A DNA stretch of 64,000 nt. It comes from Ruegeria sp. Ofav3-42. GTDB lineage: Bacteria > Pseudomonadota > Alphaproteobacteria > Rhodobacterales > Rhodobacteraceae. Numbering within the stretch: the stretch's first letter is position 1; the number at the start of each line of letters is the position of its first letter. Of this stretch, positions 55,492 through 63,548 are shown piece by piece. Location of the stretch: the NCBI RefSeq assembly GCF_022347725.1, contig NZ_JAKRGB010000001.1, positions 1 to 64,000 of the forward strand, given 5' to 3'. A model generated the notes under the pieces. The model worked only from the letters and a program-made list of their open reading frames with translations. It ran no database searches and was not told the DNA's origin. The position numbers and the translations under genes were made by a program.

Positions 55492-56135
55492 TACAACAGC
55501 GCCAAAATCCGTGCGGCCTCGTCCATAGTGCTTGTCAAAGCATCGCGATCCTCACCGGGATGGAAGCGGGCGCGTACGGCGGTCGGCATCGGTGCTGGTT
55601 CAACGATCGATACACGCGGGCCGGTGCGCTCAGTTTCGGCGGCCCAACTGCGCGCGAGCGCCAGTTGTGCACCTTTGGTCGCGCCATAGATGCCATAGAA
55701 TTTCTCGCCCGCCTTGGGGTCGTCGAAAAATACGGCATGTCCGCTCTCGCCCAACAACGGCGCGATGTATGGGATCAGAACCGACGTCGCCGTTGCATTG
55801 ATGTTAACCGCCTTTGTCCATTCTTTGGGATCGACGAAATGCGCGGGCGTCAGGGCCGAGGTGTGGACCGCAGTGTGCATCCATAGATCCACCTTGCCCC
55901 AGCGATCATGAATACCCCGGCACAGGGTTGCCATGGCGTTCGGGTCCGCGATGTCCATCGGAGCCAGGGTGGCCGCGCCACCTTTGGCATTGATACGGTC
56001 GTCCAGTTCTTCCAGCCCGCCAGTGGTGCGGGCGACGGCGACGATGTGATACTCGGGCGCCAGTGCTTCGGCGAGGGCAGCACCCAAACCGCGCGAGGCC
56101 CCGGTGATGAGGGCAATTTTGGTCTGATCGGTCAT
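55491..56135 (-). CDS. SDR family oxidoreductase
   Basis: A 214-residue short SDR: ITGASRGLGAALAEAL (cofactor loop) and a YGATKGAQLALARSWAAE segment holding the catalytic Tyr and Lys (YxxxK as YGATK). The usual NAG motif reads MHTAVHT. Substrate unknown. Its 3' end carries repeat copy D; the 82-residue gene lies upstream on the same strand, 41 bases away. Confidence 0.85.
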   Translation of the reverse strand: MTDQTKIALITGASRGLGAALAEALAPEYHIVAVARTTGGLEELDDRINAKGGAATLAPMDIADPNAMATLCRGIHDRWGKVDLWMHTAVHTSALTPAHFVDPKEWTKAVNINATATSVLIPYIAPLLGESGHAVFFDDPKAGEKFYGIYGATKGAQLALARSWAAETERTGPRVSIVEPAPMPTAVRARFHPGEDRDALTSTMDEAARILALL

Positions 56136-56176
56136 GACAGCGGTTTGAACCCCCGCGCGCAGGGCGTCAAGGCAGA

Positions 56177-56425
56177 TTAGCTGCCGGGAATGACGATCCG
56201 CGTGGTCCGGCCGCTTTGTCGCAGCATGACGCCTTCAGCATCGATGGCAACCACTGTGCCCGAGGAGACACGGCTGCCCAGCTTGACCTTTTTAACCCGG
56301 CCGGATGACAGGCGCATCAGGGCGCGCATGTCCGCCTTGGGGCCGAAGACGCCCAGGACGGAAACGGTATTCTTCTTCAACGCGCCCTTCTGCGTGGCCG
56401 CGCTTTTGACGGTGGCGTTCGACAT
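56177..56425 (-). CDS. Small PilP/GspC-like hypothetical protein
   Basis: An 82-residue protein: TVSVLGVFGPKADMRALMRLSSGRVKKVKLGSRV and GTVVAIDAEGVMLRQSGRTTRIVIP. The pattern of a beta-rich domain with GRVxxVxxGxxV resembles the C-terminal PilP/GspC homology region, here without signal or membrane anchor. Function unknown; 280 non-coding bases separate it from purF upstream. Confidence 0.65.
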   Translation of the reverse strand: MSNATVKSAATQKGALKKNTVSVLGVFGPKADMRALMRLSSGRVKKVKLGSRVSSGTVVAIDAEGVMLRQSGRTTRIVIPGS

Positions 56426-56705
56426 GATTTCCGGCCCGGCAACGGTGGCCCGACCCCTTAATTTATGAGTGGTTTGGGGTAGGGGCTATCAAACCGGACC
56501 CCGGAACAAAAGGGGCGTCGATGGCGGCCTATTTCGGTCGTTTAACCGCTTTGCAGAAGCCCTTGCGATTGCGTTTTCTTCATCGAAAAGTTGTGCGCGG
56601 AAACGGACCTGTCAGACTTGAAAGTCGGACAAATCAAGGCCCGAGTCGCGTTAACGAGACGGACCCAAAGTCAATTTGATTCGGTACTGTCCTTATGACC
56701 TGGAC

Positions 56706-58229
56706 TTACCCGGACGCCAGTTTAGCCGCGTTCCAGGACCCGCCCGGAACCTGCATGTCCTGCTTCTTTTTGTTAACCCGGTTGCTGTTTTCGAGACTGT
56801 CCAAATAGTCTTCGCTTACGCTTCCGGTGATATAGTCGCCGTCAAAACACGAACAATCGAAGGCTTCGATCTCGGGATTGCCTTCCTTGGCCGCCCAGAT
56901 CAGATCATCGAGTTGCTGATAGAACAGGGCGTCCGCGCCCAGTTCCTCGCGGATTTCTTCGATGTCCTTGCCGTTGGCAATCAGTTCATGCTTGGTGGGC
57001 ATGTCGATCCCGTAGACATTGGGGAATTTTACCGGCGGTGAGGCGCTGGCGATGAACACCTTCTTGGCACCGGCTTCGCGGCACATCTGAACGATCTTCT
57101 TGATCGTGTTGCCCCGCACGATCGAATCGTCGATCAGCAGCACGTTATGACCTTTGAACTCCAGCGGAACGGCGTTCAGCTTACGGCGCACGGATTTCTG
57201 CCGCTCCTCTTGACCGGGCATAATGAAGGTACGGCCTACGTAACGGTTTTTGACCAGACCTTCGCGGTAGGGGATGCCTGTGGCTTTGGCGACTTCAAGT
57301 GCCACAGGACGCGCGCTGTCGGGCACGGGGATGATGCGGTCGATCTCAAGACCCGCGGCCTCGATCTGACGCGCCAGCGTTTGGCCCATACGCATCTGTG
57401 TTTTGTAGACCGAGACGCCGTCCAGCAGCGAATCCGGGCGTGCGAGGTAGACATACTCGAAAATGCACGGGGTCAGTTTCCCTTCGACCGCCTGGAACGT
57501 GTGCATATTGCCGTCCAGATCGATCAGGATCGCTTCGCCGGGCTTCACGTCACGCAGCTTGTCAAAGCCGTTGATGCCGAACGCCACGTCTTCGGAGGCA
57601 AAGGCATAGTCGTCGCCGTCTCCGTCCACGTCACGCTTGGCAACTGACAGAGGGCGAATGCCGTAGGGATCGCGGAACGCCAGCATACCGACACCGGCCA
57701 CCAGGCAGATCACCGAATAAGCGCCCTGAACCCGTTCCATCGTCATCTTCACACCGGCAAAGATGTTGCGGATCGGCTCGGCGTTGCCGTTGACCTTGAT
57801 GGCATCGGCCACTTTGTCGGCCAGAACATTCAGCAGGATTTCCGAATCCGAAGTGGTGCGCAGATGGCGGCTGTATTTGGCGGTGACTTTCTCTCGCTGC
57901 TCGGCTGTGTTGGTGATGTTGCCGTTATGGACCAGATAGATGCCGTAGGGCGCATTCACGAAAAACGGCTGCGCCTCGGCTGCGCTGAGCGATCCGGCGG
58001 TCGGATAACGCACATGCCCCATACCGATTTGCCCCAACAGGGTCTCGGCGTCGCTGGCGTTAAAGACGTCTTTGACCAGCCCGTTCGCCTTTTTCTCGCG
58101 AAAGTACTCACCATTATATGTGACGATCCCCGAGGCATCCTGGCCCCGGTGCTGCAGCATCAGCAGCCCGTCATAGATTTCCGCAAAGACATCATGTGTC
58201 CTGCTTGCGATCCCCAAAATGCCACACAT
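56706..58229 (-). CDS. purF: Amidophosphoribosyltransferase
   Basis: A 507-residue PurF, first committed step of purine synthesis (PRPP plus glutamine to phosphoribosylamine). The catalytic Cys follows the initiator Met (MCGILGI), so no propeptide; the glutaminase reads LQHRGQDASGIVTY and the PRPP loop VLLIDDSIVRGNTIKKI. The C-terminal FDCSCFDGDYITG is of the E. coli type, without the full Fe-S ligand set. GGAG stands seven bases before the ATG. Confidence 0.97.
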   Translation of the reverse strand: MCGILGIASRTHDVFAEIYDGLLMLQHRGQDASGIVTYNGEYFREKKANGLVKDVFNASDAETLLGQIGMGHVRYPTAGSLSAAEAQPFFVNAPYGIYLVHNGNITNTAEQREKVTAKYSRHLRTTSDSEILLNVLADKVADAIKVNGNAEPIRNIFAGVKMTMERVQGAYSVICLVAGVGMLAFRDPYGIRPLSVAKRDVDGDGDDYAFASEDVAFGINGFDKLRDVKPGEAILIDLDGNMHTFQAVEGKLTPCIFEYVYLARPDSLLDGVSVYKTQMRMGQTLARQIEAAGLEIDRIIPVPDSARPVALEVAKATGIPYREGLVKNRYVGRTFIMPGQEERQKSVRRKLNAVPLEFKGHNVLLIDDSIVRGNTIKKIVQMCREAGAKKVFIASASPPVKFPNVYGIDMPTKHELIANGKDIEEIREELGADALFYQQLDDLIWAAKEGNPEIEAFDCSCFDGDYITGSVSEDYLDSLENSNRVNKKKQDMQVPGGSWNAAKLASG

Positions 58230-58589
58230 GTACGGGCTCCAATTTCTACGACGTATTGACGTTGATTAGCGTTGCGGGTCGGAAAATCTGCACGGTGCTA
58301 TCTGTAAGTATTGTCGCCCGGCGAGTGGACGGTGCAAACGCGCCAGCGTCACGAGGGCGAGCGCGAAAGAAAACAGATACAGCAAGATCGGCAGCTCCGA
58401 TTCCATGTCAGTTCGGCACTCACATAATGCCTAACCGCGCCTGTGTCATCAAAGGATCACATTTGCGATTTGACGCATGCGTATTTTGCCAATCGGCACA
58501 TGAAAAGGTGACACATTCACATGCATGTGATGTCATAACAAAAGTAGCAAGTTTCGCGACAGGGACAGAGTTTCGATTGGACGACGGAC
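58230..58589. other. AT-richer intergenic region between purF and the zinc-finger gene
   Basis: 360 bases with no convincing gene; a frame on the plus strand has no homology and is overlapped by the next gene. It must hold both divergent promoters. The only clear element is the palindrome at 58509-58535. Confidence 0.6.
58509..58535. promoter_or_regulatory. Palindrome upstream of the CxxCxGxG protein
   Basis: The perfect 14-base palindrome TCACATGCATGTGA (58517-58530) is flanked by TGACA (58509-58513) and TGTCA (58531-58535). It ends 54 bases before the ATG, a fitting place for an operator. Confidence 0.55.
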
Positions 58590-58811
58590 ATGTGGCAGCA
58601 CAAGCAAGGAAAAAAGAAGGAAGAGCCCGTTAAGCGCCGGTGCCATCGGTGCAGGGGTATGGGGCGCGCACCCTGTCAGATTTGCAACGGATCTGGCGAG
58701 GTCATTAAGACCCGCGATATTTATGGAAAACCGATTCATAGCCGCTGCGATGGGTGTTTCGGCTTAAAAACGATCAGATGCACGGTCTGTGCAGGCGAGG
58801 GCTTCGTCTGA
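58590..58811 (+). CDS. Stand-alone DnaJ-type zinc-finger (CxxCxGxG) protein
   Basis: A 73-residue basic protein made almost entirely of four CxxC units: RCHRCRGMG, PCQICNGSG, RCDGCFGLK and RCTVCAGEG. The pattern matches the zinc-finger domain of DnaJ, with two zinc sites of paired CxxCxGxG, but no J-domain or substrate domain. Similar isolated fingers act as assembly factors or regulators. A palindrome lies upstream and a bidirectional terminator downstream. Confidence 0.75.
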   Translation: MWQHKQGKKKEEPVKRRCHRCRGMGRAPCQICNGSGEVIKTRDIYGKPIHSRCDGCFGLKTIRCTVCAGEGFV

Positions 58812-58837
58812 TCGACGTTTTTCTCTCTGGAAAAAGA

Positions 58838-58861
58838 AAGCCCGGCCTAGGCCGGGCTCTT
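58838..58861. terminator. Bidirectional terminator
   Basis: AGCCCGGCCT / AGGCCGGGCT is a perfect 20-base palindrome with an A-rich left flank and T-rich right flank, between the convergent zinc-finger and cvpA genes. Confidence 0.88.
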
Positions 58862-58863
58862 AT

Positions 58864-59463
58864 TTATTCGGTGGTGGTGGGGGCCGTCAGCTCTTCCGAC
58901 GGAGCTGAGCTTTCGGTGCAGCTCGCGACCAGTTCTTCGTACTGGCGGGTCACCCAACCAAGCGCAGCTTCGGGGTTCTGCTCTTCGATCTTGTCGCTGA
59001 ACTGCTCAAACACCTTGGCCGAGCGGCTTTCGTCGACAATTGTGTAAGACTGACCTGTCATGACCGTGTCGTAGACAAAGAAAGCGATGGCAACCAGCAG
59101 GATGCCGCGCGCAATGCCGAAGAAAAAGCCCAGTGCCTGATCCAGCCCGCCTAATGCGGAACGCTGCACAATCGAAGAGAACAGCGGCGTGAAGATGCTG
59201 ACGATGATCAGTGCGATGGCAAACACCGCAGCGAAGCCTGTGATTACGGACAATTCACAGCTGTCGCGCAAGAAATCGCCGACCACCGGGATTTCTTTGA
59301 CCAAAGGCACGGCTTGTGGCGCGAATATAAAGGCCAAAACTGCTGCCGCGACCCAGCCTGCGATGGCCAGAACCTCGCGCAGGAAGCCGCGCGAATAGGC
59401 CAGAATGCCTGACACGACGATGATCAGGGCGACAACCCCGTCAATAATTGTAAAACCTTCCAT
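58864..59463 (-). CDS. cvpA: CvpA family membrane protein
   Basis: A 199-residue CvpA/colicin-V-production-type protein with four membrane segments (FTIIDGVVALIIVVSGILAYSRGFLREVLAIAGW at the start, ALGGLDQALGFFFGIARGILLV later). Family role: envelope homeostasis. GGCGAGGG precedes the ATG. It follows radA by 40 bases on the same strand. In enterobacteria cvpA lies upstream of purF; here purF is the next minus-strand gene downstream, beyond the zinc-finger gene. Confidence 0.88.
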   Translation of the reverse strand: MEGFTIIDGVVALIIVVSGILAYSRGFLREVLAIAGWVAAAVLAFIFAPQAVPLVKEIPVVGDFLRDSCELSVITGFAAVFAIALIIVSIFTPLFSSIVQRSALGGLDQALGFFFGIARGILLVAIAFFVYDTVMTGQSYTIVDESRSAKVFEQFSDKIEEQNPEAALGWVTRQYEELVASCTESSAPSEELTAPTTTE

Positions 59464-59503
59464 GGCCCTCGCCTGTTTTTTTTCTGCCCCTCAAGGCGCG
59501 ACT

Positions 59504-60868
59504 TTAACCTGCTCCGAAGGTTTCGCCAACAAACCCCACCAGATCAGAAGGTCGGGTGAGTGTCAGACCTGCCACAGTACCGGTTTTGCCACCGGCCGGA
59601 GCTATGGCCGACGTGAAACCAAGTTTTTGGGCTTCTTTCAACCTGTTTTCGGTCTGCGGGGCGGGTCTAAGTGCCCCTGACAGCGAGATTTCTCCGAAAA
59701 CGACTGTGTCGGCGGGCAGGGCAGTGTCTTCACGGGCGCTGAGTAACGCAGCGGCAACAGCCAGATCCGCAGCAGGTTCGCCGATTTTCAGCCCGCCAGC
59801 GACATTGAGGTAGACGTCGAGCCCGGCAAAGGGAATGCCGCAACGCGCTTCGAGCACAGCGAGGATCATCGCCAATCGCCCGCTATCCCAGCCGACGACC
59901 GTACGGCGCGGCTGAGAATGAGGGGAAGGGGCGACCAGGGCCTGCAGCTCGACCAGAACAGGGCGGGTACCTTCGATCCCGGCAAACACGACCGATCCGG
60001 GGCTGGGTGTGCCGCGCTCGGACAGGAAAAGGGCTGAAGGGTTAGTGACTTGGGCCAGCCCTTTGCCTGTCATCTCGAACACGCCGATTTCGTCTGCAGG
60101 GCCAAAACGATTTTTGACCGCACGCAGGATGCGGAACTGGTGCCCGCGTTCGCCTTCGAAATAGAGGACGGTATCGACCATGTGTTCGACCACACGGGGA
60201 CCCGCGATTTGACCTTCCTTGGTGACGTGACCGACCATGATGACGGATACACCATGTCGTTTCGCAAACGTGGTCAATTCATGCGCAGCGGCCCGTACTT
60301 GTGATACCGAACCCGGTGCGCTGTCGACATTGTCGGCCCACATGGTCTGAATCGAGTCGATAATGGCGAGGCCCGGCTTCTCGGCCTCCAGCGTGGTGAG
60401 GATGTCGCGCAGGTTGGTTTCCGCCGCCAGCTGGACCGGCGCGTCCTCCAACCCCAGACGCCGCGCACGCATACGGACCTGCGCGCTGGCTTCTTCGCCA
60501 GAAACGTAGACGGTTTTCACGCCTGCACGCGCAAACCGAGCTGCGGCCTGCAAAAGCAGCGTCGATTTACCGATTCCCGGATCCCCTCCGACCAGCAGGG
60601 CCGATGCCGGGACCAGACCGCCACCCAAAACGCGGTCTAGTTCTTCTACGCCGCATAAAGTGCGAGGTGGTGGTGTTTCCTCGGTCGACAGGTCCGTGAG
60701 TGCAATTGACTGACCGCGTTTGCCACCGAGGGATTTCTTAGCAGGGCCAGCCGAAAGGGGTACGTTCTGGACGATGGTGTTCCATTCACCGCATGCGTCG
60801 CAGCGCCCGGACCAACGGGTATGCGTTGCGCCACAGGCCGAACAGGAAAAAGAAGTCGTTTTTGCCAT
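59504..60868 (-). CDS. radA: DNA repair protein RadA
   Basis: A 454-residue RadA/Sms branch-migration ATPase. Order: C4 zinc finger (CSACGATHTRWSGRCDAC), RecA-like core with GGDPGIGKSTLLLQ, the RadA-specific KNRFG (VKNRFGPADEIGVFEM), and a C-terminal Lon-like domain (GLDVYLNVAGGLKIGEPAADLAV). It processes recombination intermediates. Start at MAKTTSFSC, consistent with the family; the frame is open 57 bases further. Confidence 0.96.
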   Translation of the reverse strand: MAKTTSFSCSACGATHTRWSGRCDACGEWNTIVQNVPLSAGPAKKSLGGKRGQSIALTDLSTEETPPPRTLCGVEELDRVLGGGLVPASALLVGGDPGIGKSTLLLQAAARFARAGVKTVYVSGEEASAQVRMRARRLGLEDAPVQLAAETNLRDILTTLEAEKPGLAIIDSIQTMWADNVDSAPGSVSQVRAAAHELTTFAKRHGVSVIMVGHVTKEGQIAGPRVVEHMVDTVLYFEGERGHQFRILRAVKNRFGPADEIGVFEMTGKGLAQVTNPSALFLSERGTPSPGSVVFAGIEGTRPVLVELQALVAPSPHSQPRRTVVGWDSGRLAMILAVLEARCGIPFAGLDVYLNVAGGLKIGEPAADLAVAAALLSAREDTALPADTVVFGEISLSGALRPAPQTENRLKEAQKLGFTSAIAPAGGKTGTVAGLTLTRPSDLVGFVGETFGAG

Positions 60869-60988
60869 GCGGCCCTTGGTGCCCGAGGTTGGGCGGTTCT
60901 TCAAGCCCTTGCGGGCTTTCCTCACCGCCGGTGGGGCGCCGTGTCCTCAGGCCCGATGGGCCATCGTCCACGGTGGGCGCTGAAGCGC

Positions 60989-61771
60989 CTACTCCGCAGC
61001 GCGGGGCGGTGACATTGCTATGACGCTCGACTTCTTGGATTCACGTTCGTCCGAGGCCGATTGCAGCTGTGCCGACAATTCGGGCAGCAGTTCGAACAAC
61101 TCGTCCCGAAGACGTGCCAGTTGCGACTTGGCAATGGATTCTTCCATCTCAATATCATGGGTCCATTGGCGCAATTCATGCTGGATGACCTGCGCTTCTT
61201 CGATCCGCTTTTGGAACAATTCGATCTCTTCCTGCCGCTGCTGCAGGAACATGCGGGCGCGGGTCACGCGGGCATCGCCATAGGTTTCTGCCAGTTCCTG
61301 GCTGATATGGCTCATTTGCGCGGCCAGTTCGAGAATTTCCGGCTCGAGCGATTGCAGGTCCGGGTGGTGGCGCAGGAAGGCCATCCTCTCCTTAACTGCG
61401 TCAAACTCTGAGGACATCATGAATGTATCGCCACGGTCGGCATGATGAGCCAGCTGATAGGCCTGGGAAATGTCATGCATGTTGAGTGCGAATTTCCGAT
61501 GGGAGTTTTCCAGAGACATCATCCGGGCATTTGCGGGCAGATAAAACGCCAGCATGAGAATCAGTACCGTCAGGCCGATCTGGATATACATACCGGCGTC
61601 CACGACGGGTCCGGTGCCGAATCCGGCTTGCATTGAGAGCCAGGGTAAGACGCCCAAAGCAGACAAAAGGCACGCGCCAACTGAGAATATCGCCGTGGTG
61701 CATATCAGGAAAAAAGTCAGTCTTAAAAAGGCATTCTGAAATTGCAATGTGATGTTGTGGAGGGCTGTCAT
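60989..61771 (-). CDS. Membrane-anchored coiled-coil protein, unknown function
   Basis: A 260-residue protein: two N-terminal membrane helices (about 15-45 and 60-80; LRLTFFLICTTAIFSVGACLLSALG, MYIQIGLTVLILMLAFYLPA), then about 160 residues of helical, Glu/Arg/Gln-rich sequence likely forming a coiled coil (ARMFLQQRQEEIELFQKRIEE). Relatives are sometimes labelled DNA-repair protein without evidence I can see. AGGAG precedes the ATG. Confidence 0.7.
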   Translation of the reverse strand: MTALHNITLQFQNAFLRLTFFLICTTAIFSVGACLLSALGVLPWLSMQAGFGTGPVVDAGMYIQIGLTVLILMLAFYLPANARMMSLENSHRKFALNMHDISQAYQLAHHADRGDTFMMSSEFDAVKERMAFLRHHPDLQSLEPEILELAAQMSHISQELAETYGDARVTRARMFLQQRQEEIELFQKRIEEAQVIQHELRQWTHDIEMEESIAKSQLARLRDELFELLPELSAQLQSASDERESKKSSVIAMSPPRAAE

Positions 61772-61918
61772 GATAGACGAACTCCTTTAGGAACCGGAAC
61801 AAACCAGCCCAAAGCGGAGAACAACTAACGCACACAGATTGATCCGCTAAGGACCGAAACTACAAATTTTCACTGCTCGAAATATAAAGATGATACTCAG
61901 ATGAGTGTTTTCAATCAA

Positions 61919-62371
61919 TTAGTTCTGAGGATTTCGTGAACTGCGTGTCATTTCGGTAATGTGGCCCAATGCGATTGAGGCCAAAATGCATGCTGTGAAC
62001 AGGTACAGACCCCATGCGGTTTCGATGGTCGCGTAGGAAATTCCCTTGGCCAGAGTGATGTAAAGCGCGATGAGGAAGATGTCCGCCATGGCCAGTTTCC
62101 CGAGGATGTTCAGCACGGGTTGCACACGCGGGTCCAGCAAGTCCCACTGGATCAGGGCGGTGCCGATGGTTTTTATGTAAGGAGCAAACAGGGCGAAGAT
62201 GGTGACGATCAGCGCCAGAAAGACGTCCGATTTCCACAAGGACTGGAGGCCGATGATGACGCTGATCTCGCTGAGGCCGAAGATTGGGAGAAGCCCTGCG
62301 CGCATCAGCGGGGCGAACCATGCGATGGGGTAGAGGATCAGCAGCGAAAGGGTGGCGAGGCGGAGAGTCAT
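61919..62371 (-). CDS. Paraquat-inducible protein A (PqiA) family
   Basis: A 150-residue protein with four membrane helices in PqiA order (LSLLILYPIAWFAPLMRAG, SLWKSDVFLALIVTIFALFAPYIKTIG, GKLAMADIFLIALYI, AWGLYLFTACILASIALGHITE). PqiA-type proteins pair with MCE lipid-transfer systems; an Mla operon begins 0.4 kb upstream. Possible starts are GTG 62410, ATG 62404, 62383 and 62371; the last fits family length but none has a good ribosome-binding site. Confidence 0.78.
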   Translation of the reverse strand: MTLRLATLSLLILYPIAWFAPLMRAGLLPIFGLSEISVIIGLQSLWKSDVFLALIVTIFALFAPYIKTIGTALIQWDLLDPRVQPVLNILGKLAMADIFLIALYITLAKGISYATIETAWGLYLFTACILASIALGHITEMTRSSRNPQN

Positions 62372-62409
62372 GTGTGCGTTCATTTTTTCTGGTTTGAATC
62401 GCATACGCA

Positions 62410-62664
62410 CTATCCGTCAAAGTCAGATTTGCCCGACTTTGCTTCTTTTCTTTTTAGCTTAACAAATTCCCAAAACATAAAGATAACTAGAAGTGGGAGC
62501 ATGATCTCAACTATTGCGTCCAACTGCTCGACCCGCTGCATCTCATTGTAATATTCTGGGAAAGCAAATTTCCATGCTACCAGAGGTGCAAAACACACAA
62601 GTGCCTTAAGTCCCACGGAGTTAAGGGTGTAGAACTCTTTGATAAGGTTAAGAATTGCGTGCAA
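62410..62664 (-). CDS. Small membrane protein, unknown function
   Basis: An 84-residue protein with two membrane helices (VGLKALVCFAPLVAWKFAF, AIVEIMLPLLVIFMFWEFVKL) and a Lys-rich tail. TTG start without a clear ribosome-binding site. Codon use is much more AT-rich than its neighbours, and its TAG stop shares its last base with the GTG at 62410. It may be acquired or a lineage-specific gene. Confidence 0.5.
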   Translation of the reverse strand: MHAILNLIKEFYTLNSVGLKALVCFAPLVAWKFAFPEYYNEMQRVEQLDAIVEIMLPLLVIFMFWEFVKLKRKEAKSGKSDFDG

Positions 62665-62801
62665 TTAGTTAGCCTCCAGAATTCTAGCGGTAAACATACA
62701 ATGATCGCGCGGGCCGCTTTGAAGATGGGCAGACGAAACTACAATGGCAAGAAAATTATCGGAGCAAAAATTGCGGATAATACCAGTGCGCTTCTAATCT
62801 T

Positions 62802-63548
62802 TTACCGCACCGCCTCAATCGGCCCTTCCGCACTGCCACTGATGAACTGCTCGACATAGGGATCGCCCGAGGCGTCCATCTGGCTGGCGGGACCGGTCCA
62901 CTGGATGACGCCTCCGTGCAGCATGGCTACGTTGTCGGCAATCGCACGGACCGAGCTCATATCGTGGGTGATGGTCATCGCGGTGGCGCCCATCTCGGTC
63001 ACGATTTCGCGGATCAGGTCGTTGATGACACCGGACATGATGGGGTCGAGGCCGGTTGTGGGCTCATCGAAGAAAATGATCTCGGGCTCGGCGGCGATTG
63101 CGCGGGCTAGCCCCACGCGTTTTTGCATCCCGCCTGACAGTTCGGACGGGAAGCGGTCGGCGACGTCGGATTTCAGGCCCACGCGGCGCAGTTTCTCAAT
63201 CGCGATCTCGCGGGCGTATTCGGCAGGGCGCTTCAACGGGCCGCGCAGCAGGCGGAAGGACACGTTTTGCCAGACGGGCAGGGAGTCGAACAGTGCAGCC
63301 CCCTGAAACAGCATCCCGAAGCGGGCCAGAAACTTGTCGCGGTCGCCTTTGGTCGCGTCTTTGCCGTTGACGTAGATCATGCCACTGTCGGGTTTGATCA
63401 GACCCAGAATGCACTTCAACGCCACGGATTTCCCGGTGCCAGAGCCGCCGATGATGACCATCGACGTGCCTTTGGGGATCTCAAGGCTCATACCCTGCAG
63501 AACCTGATTGTCGCCAAAAGCCTTATGTACGTTCTCCATCCTGATCAT
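62802..63548 (-). CDS. mlaF: Phospholipid transport ATPase MlaF
   Basis: A 248-residue ABC ATPase of the Mla/MCE type, powering phospholipid movement between the two membranes. Walker A IIGGSGTGKSVALKCILG, signature LSGGMQKRVGLARAIA, Walker B IIFFDEPTTGLDPIMSGVIND, and H-loop ITHDMSSVRAIAD. The DPIMSGVIN extension is typical of MlaF. Its start overlaps the mlaE stop by four bases. Confidence 0.93.
   Translation of the reverse strand: MIRMENVHKAFGDNQVLQGMSLEIPKGTSMVIIGGSGTGKSVALKCILGLIKPDSGMIYVNGKDATKGDRDKFLARFGMLFQGAALFDSLPVWQNVSFRLLRGPLKRPAEYAREIAIEKLRRVGLKSDVADRFPSELSGGMQKRVGLARAIAAEPEIIFFDEPTTGLDPIMSGVINDLIREIVTEMGATAMTITHDMSSVRAIADNVAMLHGGVIQWTGPASQMDASGDPYVEQFISGSAEGPIEAVR

Noticed and set aside
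58196..58633. 145-codon plus-strand frame between purF and the zinc-finger gene
   Set aside because: Starts inside purF, has no homology or ribosome-binding site and overlaps the CxxCxGxG gene in another frame.
62659..62859. 66-codon plus-strand frame upstream of mlaF
   Set aside because: Overlaps the 3' end of mlaF antisense and has no homology or ribosome-binding site.
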